Source: Cyclina sinensis (Eukaryota; Mollusca; Bivalvia; Venerida; Veneridae). From it: a DNA stretch of 64,000 bases. Positions 14,201-25,426 of the stretch are shown one piece after another. Below the pieces are notes generated by a model. That model made no database searches. It saw only the letters and a program-made list of their open reading frames with translations, and was not told where the DNA came from. A program made the position numbers and the translations under genes. How positions within the stretch are numbered: position 1 is the first letter of the stretch; each line of letters starts with the position of its first letter. Where the stretch lies: NCBI GenBank assembly GCA_012932295.1, contig JAAONU010000001.1, positions 44,923,134 to 44,987,133 on the forward strand, read 5' to 3'.

Positions 14201-17200
14201 ATTAGCTGTTTGCAAAATGGGAATTTTTGTTAAAGGAATAATCGTAAAACTGTCATTTTAAAAGTATATTTTATCCATGTAAGTGGAAGTCAGCTTTTAA
14301 GCATTGGTAGCTTCGTAAAAGTTAGGCCATTAGTGATGGTATAATTACCTAAAACTTTATGATATGTTAGTTCTGTAAAGTAATCAGAATTAAGTAAAAT
14401 GGTTTGTCTCAAAGTAGACTGTTATTGCAAGTAGACTGATCTCAGATGTACTATTTAGTCTACTTGTAATTTTAATACAACAATAACTATGAAAAGCCAA
14501 GACAAATAGTTGACCTATCGTATTTGAAGTTGTTTTCTTTGAATACCCCAACTTAACCTTTATTATTTTTCCATTTTGAGGAAGCTTTATTAATGAACAT
14601 TTCAGAATTTGTAAGATGTTGAAGCCTATTTTGATTCTTGATTCCAGTCCTACTACCTGCCTTTTTATGTGAGAAAGTTGGTGGTTTTTTTTTTACTGGG
14701 ATAGTATTCCTTGTAGATAAACTGCTGGTATATATTAATTGCTAGCATGTGGGACTGAAACTCTGGGAGGAGCATTAAACAAAGCAAAATAGATATTGCA
14801 ACCAACAATTCTACAGGTGTTAATGTTATTGATAAAGAGCATTAATTGCTTAATATTTTGAAAATGTTCTTTTATTATTGTGCATTTCAGGTTCAGGGTA
14901 GTGGATAACACGTTTGTAGATACAACACCTGTGGGTCCAGAAAATTTGAATAAGGATGCTGAAGTCTCTGAGCCAGAAGTGAAGAAATCTCCATACACCA
15001 TTACTGTAAGTTGATATATAATTGTACTCCATCACTAGATTGATTCCTGTACCCATACAGCCTTACCCTACTATATGTCTAGATAAGACTGGACTATCAT
15101 TCTGTATGGACAGTCACGTTTATCGTTTATAGGGTTTTAAAGAAAAAGTCCCTGACTTGAACAGCAGACTGCCCCCTGTTGCATGGGTGTATGGTCATGT
15201 TTGTTCAAGTTTCAGAGCCCTAAACAGTTGATAGTAAGTCTAAACTGAAAAACCCAGCTGGCTCATCGACTTAATTGGAACTTTATTCTTCCTTATATCA
15301 TAGTCTGAAATAATTTTCTTTCCTAGATATTTTTGTCATTCGAGAAGCACATTGTCTGCACCATTAAAATGGTTATTTATCATATGTTATTCCAAACTCA
15401 TAAAGAAGGAGAATTCTGGAGTGAAATTTCCTATCAATGTTATAGATGGATGGATTACAAAATACTGTAACTATATTACTAGATTTACTTTGAAACATAT
15501 TCAGTAAATTGATTAAAAGTCTCTATGATAGCTGTAGAAAGCAATTTATCAGTCTAGCTTTTAAAAAATACCTACTTGGATAGTAGTAAATATCAGATCT
15601 GTCTTGTAACAGTATACTGTTATATATTTATTGTTATATTACTCTGATGAAATATTTCCTGTTTGTCTGTTTGAGTGTCTCACAAATGATTCTGTTCTTA
15701 CCAATTCTGTTTATCAAGGGATGAATGGGAAAAAAGTGCTGTCTTCTTTATTGCATATAATTTTTTTTTGCCTACACCTCACGAAAGAGTTTGTATTTAT
15801 GTAACAAAACAATTAAGATTTTTTACATTCTTTTGTAATGAAGCAGTTAGAAATTATGCACAGTACTGGTACACAAACCAAAAATCAGATGTGTTTGATT
15901 CTTTAGTGGTCAGCACATCAGCCATTTTGTAACATATGCAGTTGAAATATACTTCAAAGAAAAGCTAAAATAGATGCATGCCAAGTTTGGTGCATACTTA
16001 TTATATTTCTTGTTTTTTGGCAAAAGCAAGATTCCAGTGTTACCCAGTCATTTGATTTAAGGCTAAAAAGCCTGTCGCAACATTGCATTGCAGAAGTAAA
16101 ATTCTTGGTGCATATGCCGGAAATCAGAACATTTGTCTTTACTTTTCCTGCCAAATGGAACCAGACTACATAGACTTTCAGGCAGAAATCAGTTGCCATT
16201 ACTGTATCTTTGGTGATCAACTGGATATGTGAAATATTTGCTTTCATGTTAGAGAAAATTAACAAAATTTTAGGAAATCTGCATCCCTTATTGGCAGCTT
16301 ATTTCATTGTATTTTATTAATTACTGATAAAGTCCACAGATAAAAAGTAAACTAGTTGTCTATTTTGATCATAATTGCAGGATATTGTTTAATTCTGAAA
16401 TTCATGTATTTCTTCTTTTTTTCTCCCCAAATATCTGTAGAGAATTTCATGATATTATGTATTTTTGTTTGTCTAATCAGATGCTGAATGCATCAATATT
16501 TTAGGTAGAAAATAGCTTGTAGAAACTTCAAAATGTTATTTTACCAGTATTTATTCAATAAAATTATTTTGTTAAAAAAATACACAAAATTATTTATATC
16601 TTTTAATTATCATAAGAAATAAGCGTTTTATTACTTATTTATTATGTTCAGTTCAATTTCCCACAACATTGTATTATGGGTTTCGATAAATACACAAATA
16701 AGATTTATTTAGTTGAAGATACTATTTATATTATAGGACATCTTTAGGACACAAGTCATATTAGGGAATAAATCAGACAACTGTTAATGTAAACTTAAAA
16801 AGGTATCTTCTACCTTAAAAAAACAACAAGCTGTCAATTAAATGTGACAAAATAATTTGTACTTTTATGCAACATTTTGGGGTTCCAGTACTGGTCATTA
16901 CGTCTTACAAATTTGTATATTGTTTAGAAGGCCAAGTTGTTCAAGCTTAAACACATGCATTTTCAAACAATGAGCATTGTATTGTTGGGTGAATGTTATC
17001 ATCTGTTTCTTCTTAATGTATAAAAGCAAACATTTCATTTTTAGCTCCACTTTTCCAAGAAAAAAAAGGGATGGGTAGGTTATTCACCCTCCCCCCTCCT
17101 TGCATGGGACGACCACCCTCCTGTGGCCTCCACCTCTGAATTTTTTTTTCATTATTTTTTTTTCATATGTAGGTACTTGACTCTTGCTTCCACCCCCAAA

Positions 17201-17545
17201 CACACGCACACACAGACTCAAATTTTCTTTTCACTTGGACCTCTGGTTTGACTTAGCTTATAATTAATTATCCAGCACTGAGAAAAGTGGAGCGTGCTGT
17301 CCATGGACAGGTCTTGTTACGAGACTATATTTAGAAGGTAGCTAAATTTGACAGTGGCAAATTATTGGTACTCTTTCAGAGTTCTAGAAATGTTGCTGTT
17401 ATAATATTCTTATCTTCACTTTTCCAAATTATTTAAAGTTAGTGTTTTCTTTCCAAAACTTTTTTTTATAGTTAAATGTATATTTTACTTGCAGGCATCT
17501 ACAAGTGAACCCGGACTTGGACTATTGTCATGGTGGAAATCTTGA
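2162..17545 (+). CDS. POLR3H: DNA-directed RNA polymerase III subunit RPC8 (seven coding exons)
   Basis: Join 2162-2272, 2681-2777, 3045-3131, 11715-11778, 13309-13395, 14891-15005, 17495-17545: 612 nt, 203 residues plus TGA, against about 204 in vertebrates. The protein starts [16 protein letters not shown] and ends [12 protein letters not shown], both hallmark ends of RPC8, with [18 protein letters not shown] and [13 protein letters not shown] between. By family knowledge, residues 1 to about 80 form the Rpb7-like tip domain and the rest an S1/OB-fold domain. RPC8 pairs with RPC9 to form the Pol III stalk, which works in nuclear initiation of tRNA, 5S and U6 transcription. Every junction has GT donor and AG acceptor, and phases 0,1,1,2,2,0 match across introns. 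No stop or frameshift is present, so it looks functional. The start is the first Met, matching the conserved N terminus. Introns carry many repeats. Identification rests on remembered similarity to the animal protein. Confidence 0.96.
2273..3044 (+). other. POLR3H introns 1 and 2
   Basis: Intron 1 (2273-2680, 408 bp) and intron 2 (2778-3044, 267 bp) hold nothing recognisable beyond splice signals. They flank exon 2. Confidence 0.85.
2681..2777 (+). CDS. POLR3H: POLR3H coding exon 2 (residues 38-69)
   Basis: Acceptor TGTCCTTCAG; donor GTATCT. It encodes [15 protein letters not shown] and [11 protein letters not shown], the conserved Rpb7-family FPGDG segment. One base is carried over into exon 3. 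Confidence 0.95.
3045..3131 (+). CDS. POLR3H: POLR3H coding exon 3 (residues 70-98)
   Basis: Acceptor TTCTTCCTCAG; donor GTAGGT. It encodes [20 protein letters not shown] followed by SCSKKGVY, matching the linker into the S1 domain. An AG lies eight bases further on, inside the exon (TTTCAG, ending at 3054), but only the acceptor at 3,044 joins exon 2 in frame and keeps the conserved FRYVVF block. Confidence 0.93.
3275..3530 (+). mobile_element. tRNA-derived SINE, degenerate copy in POLR3H intron 3
   Basis: The head resembles a decayed tRNA ending in a B-box-like AAGTTTCATCC, followed by the body GGTCCCATGTATTGGTGCTG and AAAGAACCAAGGTGTCTCTG and an A-rich tail. The same body occurs at 12,465-12,720 and, inverted, at 31,810-32,100. 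Confidence 0.65.
3531..5769. other. POLR3H intron 3, left part, no gene seen
   Basis: AT-rich intronic sequence with homopolymer runs (for example T runs near 4,341 and 4,822). A purine-rich GC patch at about 5,190-5,250 stands out by composition but has no assignable function. Confidence 0.5.
5770..6221. repeat. Diverged tandem repeat, about 145-150 bp, left half
   Basis: Three related units carry GAGGAAGTGCAGTGTC followed by AAGAACCAT and TTTTGAATTATCTCCCTT; the shared GGAAGTGCA box recurs at 5,879, 6,024 and about 6,177. The array resumes at 7,871, showing that the 6,222-7,870 element was inserted into it. Diverged relatives lie near 31,600 and 32,610. Confidence 0.7.
6222..7870 (+). mobile_element. 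Bivalve-type composite repeat (AGCTCACCTG...GGCCATCATGGCC) with internal array
   Basis: The left edge is AGCTCACCTG followed by a CGTCCGTC-rich tract. The right edge is CAGGTGAGCGATTCAGGGCC then CATCATGGCCCTCTTGTTTT. Elements with the same ends lie at 20,270-21,576 and, inverted, at 24,562-25,426. No coding capacity is visible, so it is a non-autonomous repeat of unknown class; the AGCTCACCTG/CAGGTGAGC ends are inverted relative to each other, which suggests a TIR element. Confidence 0.7.
6396..7290. repeat. 167-bp tandem array, about five to six units
   Basis: GTTTGCTCAAATCATG recurs at 6,551, 6,718, 6,884, 7,051 and 7,218 (spacing 167, 166, 167, 167), with a first diverged unit at 6,396. 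Each unit holds GATCCCCGGGGTCA and GACCCCGCCCGGGGGTC, two short inverted repeats that could fold into hairpins. Confidence 0.88.
7871..8260. repeat. Diverged tandem repeat, about 145-150 bp, right half
   Basis: Continuation of the 5,770-6,221 array after the inserted element. GGAAGTG(T/C)AGTGT boxes occur at about 7,975 and 8,207 with the same ATCTCCCTT context. Confidence 0.65.
8646..9540. mobile_element. TIR element containing a 146-bp tandem array
   Basis: The ends are inverted: AACCAGGTTTTCAA on the left and TTGAAAACCTGGTT on the right. The interior has a GGGCGGATGGGCGGG tract and the array described separately. No transposase is present, so it looks like a non-autonomous element whose interior has expanded. 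Confidence 0.65.
8734..9339. repeat. 146-bp tandem array with one shortened unit
   Basis: Unit starts (GTCCGCTCTGTAACTC) lie at 8,734, 8,880, 9,026, 9,172 and 9,256. The first three units appear identical. The fourth is only 84 bp, having lost 62 bp between GATG and TGGCTCC. The array stops inside unit five at 9,339. Each unit includes AAGGTCAAGGTCACAGTGAC, a string common in mollusc repeats. Minus-strand open frames here are by-products of the repetition. Confidence 0.93.
9585..9760. repeat. 44-bp minisatellite, four units
   Basis: CATTGTGGACTTGTTAGGGC recurs at 9,585, 9,629, 9,673 and 9,717, exactly 44 bp apart. The first unit is the most diverged. Confidence 0.9.
9761..11714. other. POLR3H intron 3, right part, no gene seen
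   Basis: No supported gene. Near 11,412-11,452 a short tract (GGCTCTGTGGTTAGAGTG) resembles the A-box half of a tRNA-headed SINE, but no body follows, so it is not called. Confidence 0.5.
11715..11778 (+). CDS. POLR3H: POLR3H coding exon 4 (residues 99-119)
   Basis: Acceptor GTGTATTCCAG; donor GTATCC. This 64-nt exon encodes [20 protein letters not shown], the S1-domain GFFDDI signature. It sits after the 8.6-kb repeat-filled intron. Confidence 0.94.
12465..12720 (+). mobile_element. tRNA-derived SINE in POLR3H intron 4
   Basis: The head has an A-box-like GGTCCATTGGTAATTTG and a B-box-like GAGTTTGATCC. The body contains AATTGTCTTTC, AAGGTCCTATGTATCAGTGC and AAAGAACCTGAATCGTTTCT, ending in an AATAAATAA tail. 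It shares the body with the copies at 3,275 and 31,810. Confidence 0.78.
12721..13308. other. POLR3H intron 4 remainder, no gene seen
   Basis: Ordinary AT-rich intronic sequence up to the exon 5 acceptor. Confidence 0.5.
13309..13395 (+). CDS. POLR3H: POLR3H coding exon 5 (residues 120-148)
   Basis: Of two nearby AGs, the one ending TAATCCAG at 13,308 is chosen. It completes an in-frame Phe codon with exon 4 and gives [12 protein letters not shown], while the acceptor at 13,300 would read into TAA. Donor GTATGT. Confidence 0.93.
13396..14890. other. POLR3H intron 5
   Basis: No gene is seen. About 13,690-13,750 shares the string GGTCTGTTTCCATGGTGAAT and similar flanks with the A-type duplicated units (near 34,832 and 25,931), so it is probably a relic of the same dispersed repeat. 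Confidence 0.5.
14891..15005 (+). CDS. POLR3H: POLR3H coding exon 6 (residues 149-187)
   Basis: Acceptor TGTGCATTTCAG; donor GTAAGT. It encodes [16 protein letters not shown], an acidic variable stretch and KKSPYTIT, matching the family's low-complexity linker before the C-terminal strand. Confidence 0.95.
15006..17042. other. POLR3H intron 6, left part, no gene seen
   Basis: AT-rich intronic sequence without a supported feature. Confidence 0.5.
17043..17320. mobile_element. Small TIR-like element in POLR3H intron 6
   Basis: Begins AGCTCCACTTTTCC and has GAAAAGTGGAGCG near its right end, inverted copies of one another. The interior is pyrimidine- and C-rich with CACACGCACACACA. About 280 bp, no coding capacity; MITE-like by structure only. 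Confidence 0.5.
17495..17545 (+). CDS. POLR3H: POLR3H coding exon 7 (residues 188-203 and stop)
   Basis: Acceptor TTTTACTTGCAG. It encodes [16 protein letters not shown] then TGA, the highly conserved RPC8 C terminus. Confidence 0.95.
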   Translation, partial: ASTSEPGLGLLSWWKS

Positions 17546-20269
17546 CAACCTTTTAATTAAGAAGACAACATTGTTTATTACCAAAAAGTGTTCATAGTTC
17601 ATGAGATAATAGCTGTGATAATTTGATCAGAAGAAACTGACAGCATATATAAATACAACATGGAACAATATTTTGAGGCAGTCTAGCCTTTGCAAAACAA
17701 GTTAATTGTTTATGGTGTTATTCAAAACTCCTCTATTTTCTTCCTGTTGACATGTTTCAAAGGATGGATTTAATTTGAGTGACCTATAAAAACAGCTGGA
17801 CTATGTTCCAGTCACTGTAGATGTTCTTGTTGTTGTTGGATGTCCTCAGACTGTTGACTGGTGTTATGTCTTTAAATGCATGACTTTAAATGCAACTGGA
17901 GCACTTAGTGATTTTTTTTTTCAGTGTCATTACAGTCAAGAAAAGATTAGATAAGGTTATATATTTCCCTTCAGTAGAAGAAGATGTGAATGAAATATTG
18001 TCACTGTTAACCACAGTCATTCCTCAATGGCTCAAACTGGCTTTGCTCGATTTCCTCAATGGCTTTAATTTGAAATTCGATCCTGAATTTTTATGCTTAT
18101 ATTTCCAAATTGAAATAATAAACATGGCTCGAAATCACTATGCTCAGGATTATTCTGTGGCCTGAGGTGTTTTTATTGTTCCAATGTGTTACTTTACACT
18201 TTTATTGTTCCTGAGGGTCAAACTCATAACTAGGGTGTGAATTGTCTCACAGGTTGTCATAACTGTGAAATAGCATGTTTGATCCATTAATGGATTTTTC
18301 AGCTTAATTGCAATACTTTAGATGTTTTCAACTTCAGTCTGTGGAAATCAGCAATATACATTAGTTCTAAAATGGTTTTAATTGAAATGACACAATAAGG
18401 ACAGATCTCGTCTTTTGAAGAAATAAATAATTCAAAAGCAATTAAGACTCCACAGTATAGCGTAATGAGTTCTGCACAAGAAATTTACTACAACTTACAC
18501 AAATAGACCATTTATGAAATGTTTATCAGGCAAAAGTCTTAGAAAAGGTATGTTATCATCTTGACGGTAAACCATTACAATATTTTGGGTATATTTGCCT
18601 GTGGTGTAGTCTTTTCCTTTACGAGTGAATCTTCATTTTGCCATTTAGCAATTAAGAAAATACTCTTTTATAGGCGTATCCTTTATAAAGAAACTTAGAA
18701 TCATGAAATGACCAAGAAATTTGGGAAAGTTTAAAAATAACAACAGATAAAGAAACTAATTCAGAGTGTAGTTCATAATAACAAGCCAGCATTATACAGT
18801 AATGTTTGATTTTATGGCTCATTTATGGCTTATTCGAGGCTCGAAGTATTTCTTGCAGTCCAGACAACTTAGAGCCATCCCGGAATGACTGTATATATTG
18901 ATTGCACAAGGAACTTGAAGAATGTTAATTTGGATTTTGTTGAAAATTTACAGAAATGTAAACATACAATAAATGTTTATTAAATGTGAAAAAAAAAATG
19001 CAAGTAAATTTTCTTTGTAAGGAAAGTAATACAGGTAGTCATTATTTTTTCATATTTGACTATAGTCAAAATACTTCCCAAATGATATTTTCAACTATAC
19101 AGAAACTATTATAAACATGGCCTCCCAGGTTACATTATGTTCTGTCTCCATCACAGGCAGACATCAACGGCTAGTATAGTGCACTCTTTCAGTATTACAA
19201 CTTACCATTAGGTTCTATTGCATGTATTTTTGACATGTATAGTAAATTGCTTTTTCAGTAATTGACTACTTGACAAGTATAGGCAGAACTGGTGCACAGT
19301 GACATTTAAAGGATACAAGCATGTTTGTAATTCACTTGGCCTTAAGGCTGAATTTAGATTTCAATTTAAATCTTGCTTTGATGTCTCGGGAAACAAGATT
19401 ATTGAAAGGTTAATTGATTAAATTCTTCCAGTATAAGTCCAGGAACAATTTTCTTAGCAGCTTCAGTAATACAATACAATTTGTAAGGAGTTTAGTTTAA
19501 GGTCAAGGAATTCAGAAGAAAGTACCAGAACAATGTATAAGAATTAACATCTGAATTTAGTGAAACACAAAAATTATTAAATTTTAACCCTTCTCCTGTT
19601 GGCATGCAGTCTGATCATGGTCATGGTCTGCACTATTTGCCATTCTGTCAGTAAATTTTCAATAAGCACCCCTGTAAACAATTAATAGATCTGTCGAAAT
19701 TGAAAGATGAACAAGTCCATTTAAGATATTTAGCAGGTTAAGGGTTAAAAGTTAATATGGCATCTACATTCAGCAGGTGAAATGAGAAGCCTGATGTGTA
19801 GTAAAAGAGAAATAAAGAAATCAGATGAAAGTCTCCTCAATGTCAAGAACATGAAGTTGATTTGAGAGAGACAAAGAGACATAGTCTTTGTAAGTGAAAT
19901 GTCTGTAAATGACAGAATGTGACAATTATTTAATGAATGGAACCAAAATCTGTATCTAAGAGAAACAAACTGAACAGGAATACAGTTAGTAGTCTCTGTG
20001 TGTTACAGAAATGTTACAGGAGGCTTCAACAGCTGTTTCAACTTATTTAAACTGCAAAGGAATAACAAAAAACAGCATCAAAAAGGACACTGTTTTTTCA
20101 GGTCATTAGACTTTCTATCTTAACCATTTACCTTTATCTCCTTTTGCAGATGACTATCCTTTAAGTTTTGTCTGCATTTAAAGGGTACTTGGCTTATCTT
20201 AGTAACTTGGCCCTGGTAAGATAATCTTTTATGTCAGATGAACCAAGATGCCAAAAATTTATTTCGTAA
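17546..20269 (+). other. POLR3H 3' region and intergenic sequence
   Basis: AATAAA motifs lie at 18,117, 18,422 and 18,968; any could end the transcript, and the sequence does not decide between them. A 91-codon frame at 17,890-18,165 lies in the presumed 3' UTR and resembles nothing I know. At about 19,295 the string CAGTGACATTTAAAGGATAC resembles a motif recurring in the A units downstream. Confidence 0.5.
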
Positions 20270-21576
20270 CCATCAGTCGTCAGTCCGTCCGTCCGTCCGT
20301 AACACTTTTGTGTCCGCTCTTTAACTTTTAAACTGCTGAAAATTTTTTTGAAATAATTTGGCACAAGTGATCTCCATTATGAGACGATGTGCAGAGCGCA
20401 ATTATTGCATTGCTACTCCCAAGGTCAAGGTTACACTTAAAGGTCAAGTGTTAAAAGTCTACATTTCGTGTCCGCTCCATAACTTTTAAACCACTGAAAA
20501 ATATTTGAAATAACTTGGCACAAGTGATCACCATTATGACAATGTGCAGAGTGCAATAATTGGGTTGCTTTCCACAAGGTCAAGGTCACAGTTAAAGGTT
20601 AAATATCCACATTTCACGTCTGCTCTGTGAAGCCAGAAGGCCTAGTGCTTTGGATGGATCATCATCTAGAAGTCCTCTACAAAGATTGTTCAAATGATGC
20701 TCTTGTGGTGAAAACTGACCCCACCCCAGTGGTCACTTGATTTTTGTAAATACTTAAATAATTTCTTTTTAAAATCATCTTATCTGTAACCACAATGCCT
20801 AGTGTTAAGATATTCAATGTGTAACCTGGCCTAGATGATCTCTAACAGGTTTGTTCAAATCTTGGCCGTGGGGTCAAAATTGTCCCTGCTCCTGGGTCAC
20901 CAGGGCTAAAAATAGACTTCAAATTTTCGTTATAGAGCCTTAGTTTGTTCTCAGATATGTTAGATATTCGGTATTAAGGCACCTTGCATGAATCTCTGCC
21001 ATTCATTTGGGTCAAGGTGACTGGTCAAGGTCACCAAGGCTAGAAATAAATTTTTTAAATTTGGTATGTAGGTAACCTGCAAGGACCCCTACCCTTATGT
21101 GGAGTTTGAGATCACTGGGTCAAGGTCACTAAGGCTTAATTTGTTTTCTACTTTTGTTGTATAGCCTTTATTTATTGATAGATACTAGTCAATAAATAAA
21201 GGCTCTATGATAAATCTATTTTAAGCCCCACGGTGACCTTAACCCCAATTTAATGGAAGAGGTTCATGCAAGGTGTATTTATACAAAATATTTAAAATAT
21301 AATTGATATATGGTATGTAGGTTCCTTGCACTGACCTCTGCCCTTTGGTGGGGTTTGAGGTCATTGGGTCAAGGTCACTGCATCTAATAAAAGATTTTTC
21401 TACTTTCTGTCATAAAACCTTTATTTATTGACTGATATTTTAGATATTTGGTTTGTAGGTACCTACAAATCTTCAATTAGAAAATATGATACTGCTTCTG
21501 ACGTTTGCTTAACAGGAAACCTACAGACAAAGTACTCAGGTGAGCAAACCAGGGCCATCATGGCCATCTTGTTTTA
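20270..21576 (+). mobile_element. Bivalve-type composite repeat, second copy
   Basis: A CAGTCCGTCCGTCCGTCCGT tract at about 20,280 is followed by two related units with GTGTCCGCTC(T/C)(T/A)TAACTTTTAAAC, then several GGTCAAGGTCAC segments. It ends CAGGTGAGCAAACCAGGGCC, CATCATGGCCATCTTGTTTT. Same right end as the 6,222-7,870 element. The left edge is approximate. Confidence 0.65.
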
Positions 21577-21869
21577 CAACTTGTACCTCACATGAAAACA
21601 AGCAGATGACAGAAGATGGAGGATGGAACAAATTCTGGAATTATGAAAATAAAACTTTCACTAAATAATTGACTTGATATAGACCTTGTTATTTGTTCAT
21701 GGAAAAGTCAAAGTTGCCCTCGAACAAATGACAGGGCCTATATCAAATCAATTATTTAACAACACATAGTACATGCACCTATTACCTATGATAAACATGA
21801 TTTTTAGGAGATGTATAAAAACTGTATATTTAAAAACTGCAACATATAATTATGTTACAGTGCATGTTA

Positions 21870-22319
21870 CTACCACTTGCAAAACTGATTAGAGTTTCAC
21901 GTATTCGGAACGCGGTAAAAAGTGACGTTACGATGATTATTTCAGTAGCTTAAACTGTCACTTTACTGATCATCCAGTCACAGCGAAGCAGTTTTCCCAG
22001 GTATACCTGTCAATAAAACTGCGTCTTGCAATCTACTCGCAGCCAGAAAATATACCTGGGCGGCGCCAAAGTTGCTTTGTCGTAATTGTCACTGCGTTGC
22101 TACCGGAAATCTTCAATATGTTAATCTCAATATGTTTTTTTCCTAATCACTTTCCAATTTCGTACACAGAATGACACTAGATTGACACTGCTGACAGGTT
22201 AAAGGCGGAGTTTGAACGAAACACATTAAGCGGCGCTTTAATTGATTTTTGACAGGTGTCCCGAAGAGTCTCGTTCTTTACCTGACAGTGTAAACTCCAA
22301 TCAGTTTCGCAAGCGGTAG
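21870..22319. mobile_element. MITE copy 1, TA target duplication
   Basis: The 450-bp element starts CTACCACTTGCAAAACTGAT and ends ATCAGTTTCGCAAGCGGTAG, near-perfect terminal inverted repeats, flanked by TA on both sides (21,868-21,869 and 22,320-22,321). The interior closely matches the 26,084-26,517 copy and includes GGCGGCGCCAAAGTTGCT. No coding capacity. TA duplication is typical of Tc1/mariner-mobilised elements; that assignment is inference. Confidence 0.85.
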
Positions 22320-24561
22320 TATGAAACAATATAATGAAATATCATAAGACTGACCTTATCTGGCCTTTACAATTTACAAAATATGTTTCCAGTTAATTAT
22401 AGAACAGTAGATTTACCATAAAGATTTCAGGTATGATAATTACATATCTTCTTTTAATTGATAATACATGCATTTAGAGTCCTGCTAGAGTCATTATCAC
22501 ACAATCGCAATCAGTAAATGTTGCTGTTGGGTCAATGAAAAATTTATTAAGAATCAACTTATGATTTAAGGATATGAGTAATGACCTTTGAAATTTCAAA
22601 ATATATCAAACATACATTATTTATCATCTTGCCTAATTATAACAATTTTTTGATAAATTCTAAAAATAAATGGCAGAATATTTTTATGTTGCAGGTAGTT
22701 ATGGTAACATAATTCTAATTGTTTTATTTACAGAATTTCAAAAATGGACTGGCATTGCTTATACATGTATTATCATGGTGAATCTCTTCTTCTTGTTATT
22801 TAAACGGCGTATTGTCTTGAAAATGTTCCGTAGAAAGATGCGGTAATACTGGCTGGGATTTTAAAACTTTAATTACGCCACAAGAGGACGTGGGCATATC
22901 AAAAACAGAACACGAACTTTGTGGTGTAAAAATAACTGAAGAAAATACTAACATTGTCTCAAACAATATGAAGCAGGAGTTGTTAAAGTCATGTATCTTG
23001 GAGTGTAATGTATTTGTTGTTGGCAGGTATTTCTGCTGTAACTATATAAGAAATCACTACCTTAGATTAGCTTCTTTACCAGATAATAACAACAAGAATC
23101 TTAACATTCTCTATTTCTGCACAAAAATAAAATATGCTAGTTGTTACTGAATTTGGTTTACTTTTAAAAATATGCTGCACTTGTTCAGGATGACAAAAAG
23201 AGACTTGTTTTATGTCCTGTACTAAAAGACCTGTCATCAGAAACTGCATTTAATTCTATAGGGAGACATTGTAGACAGACATCTAGGTAATAAAATAGTT
23301 AAAGATATCTTCGTGATCATTGCTCAGTGACATTTAAGGTGTTAATATATGTAATGTAATTTGTTTCTCTCAGGGTTTTGTATAAAGAATGAAAGGTAAT
23401 TGTCTCTTTGATATCACAAGTAAAAATAGACAAGTTATGTTTGGCTGCAGGAGACTGAGCAGACATTAAAGATATGTAGAACCATGACTGCTATTCTGTT
23501 GTCATCATTATTTCTCAAGATTAATGTGACAGTATTAGCAAGCGTTATGGCTTGCCGTTGAATTAAGATCTCAGAGGTAGGCAAGATACTGCAATTTTGT
23601 TATAAGAGAATGTACAGCCATATTTGAGAAGGGAGTGCTTCCAAGTTACATTGTAGAATCTAGAGTAAGACTTGTGATGTCATCAATACGCAAATGAACG
23701 TCATGTCAAAACAGACTGTTTTAGCAGGTTTGTTTAGTGAGACATTAAAGGACCTAGCAGTGATTTTCTGGACAGACACTGAGTGATAAGTGTAAAACCA
23801 ATTGAACAGTCCACTTTCCAAAAAGCGACATTAGACCTGCAAAAAATAATTCCTTATAAAACACTTAGTGCAAAAGTTCATTCTTTCTAAGTTACTTGAA
23901 CTCAAGTGGGTCGAATTCCCTCGATAAACTTGACCATTGATCTAGTTCTGCAATAACACTTTCCCCATTTTCTGAAAAGATCCACTCCTTGAACAACATA
24001 GTGGTGAAATTTTAATGGTGGTTGAACGGTGAAAGCAGTCACATCTCCCTAGAGGAAAGTGAAGTACTCAAACATATAGATGGTGACACTGCGTAAGACT
24101 AAATGATAATCTACCCATACTAGTTAATCATTATTGGTTTATTATTGGCTTTATTCAAATTTAACACACTGAAATTCAACAAAGTAATCATGTTATACAA
24201 CTTACGCATAAGAGCAACAATGGATAAAAATATAAAAAGTGTCTTTATGTCATAAGCACGTATTCAAGAATCTTCAGAAGTGAAATATCTACAAAATAAC
24301 TGCTATTTACTGGAAAGAAACATTGTCTGTGTTCAGGAGGAACCAGTCTGAAAACACCATGATCAATTATTGTCTAAAGTGTTATTGAAACTTTACAGGA
24401 AACTTAAACAGCAGAAATAACTTATTTAAGAGACTGCAGAGGAAGTACAAAATGTTCCAACACTGTTCATATTCCCAGATCATTAGAGTAACAGGACTTT
24501 CTACTTCAGTACTGTACAGGATAAAATCAACAACACTGAACTGACAGAACGGTGCTGGGTC

Positions 24562-25426
24562 GCTCACCTGAAAAGAAACTATCAAGAAAGGTTAAGTTCA
24601 AGGTAAACCAGTCAAATTTGAAGTCTGTATATGTAAAGTTATACAAATAGTTAAAATTCATAAGACATGTCTTCAAAAACAAGGAAGTAGGTCAAGGTCA
24701 AAGTTTAAGTCTGGATGCAAAATTATACAAAAAGCTAAAATTGTATTTATGTAGCTTCAGTAAACAAGGGAGTAGGTTAGGAGGTCATGTAGAGGACACG
24801 GAAAAAGGGGATGAAGGTTAAGTACCTTCCCACCCCATCCAATGATTTTTTTTGGTGGGGGTGGGGGAGGGGCTGGGTATATAATGTATGTCTAAGCTCA
24901 AGGCAGGTGCCATGATTTGTATAAACTTGGTAGATATCCACTAGACAATGGTACACACAAAATATCTAATCCCTAGGCCAAATGGTTTCTGAGAAGAATT
25001 TTTTTAAAGTTTTTCCTATACAAGTCTATGTGAAATCATGTGACCCCTGGGATTGTCAAACAAGCTGATGGTCATGATTTATAAAGTTTTGGTAGAGGTC
25101 CACTAGATGTTGCTACAAGCAAAATATGTAAGCTCCAGGCTTTGTGGTTTCAGACAAGAACAATTTATTATAAAGTTTTTCCTTTCAGTTGACCTGGGAA
25201 ACAGGGTTCTGCATGGAATTCAATTTTTATATAATTTTGAAAGAGGACCATACACGGATCATTTCTATAAAATTTTATTGCAATTGACTCAATGGTATAG
25301 GAGGAGATAAGTTTGAAAGTCAGTTGAAAGGAGATGTTTGAAGTCATTTGTGGATGACTGTCGGAAGGACGGACGACGGACAAAATAGCATACTAAAAGC
25401 TTCATCTGACCTTCGCTTAGGTGAGC
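24562..25426 (-). mobile_element. Bivalve-type composite repeat, inverted copy
   Basis: Left end GCTCACCTG, right end GGACGGACGACGGAC and TTAGGTGAGC: the same family as 6,222-7,870 in reverse orientation. Two related inner units contain AGAGGTCCACTAGATG-like and AAGTTTTTCCT boxes. Absent from the equivalent position in A2. Confidence 0.6.

Noticed and set aside
17890..18165. 91-codon frame downstream of POLR3H
   Set aside because: It lies in the presumed 3' UTR, has no similarity I recognise and has a T-rich chance composition.
22890..23150. 86-codon frame in unit A1
   Set aside because: Not conserved in A2 (about 33,320-33,530), where the same segment is broken.
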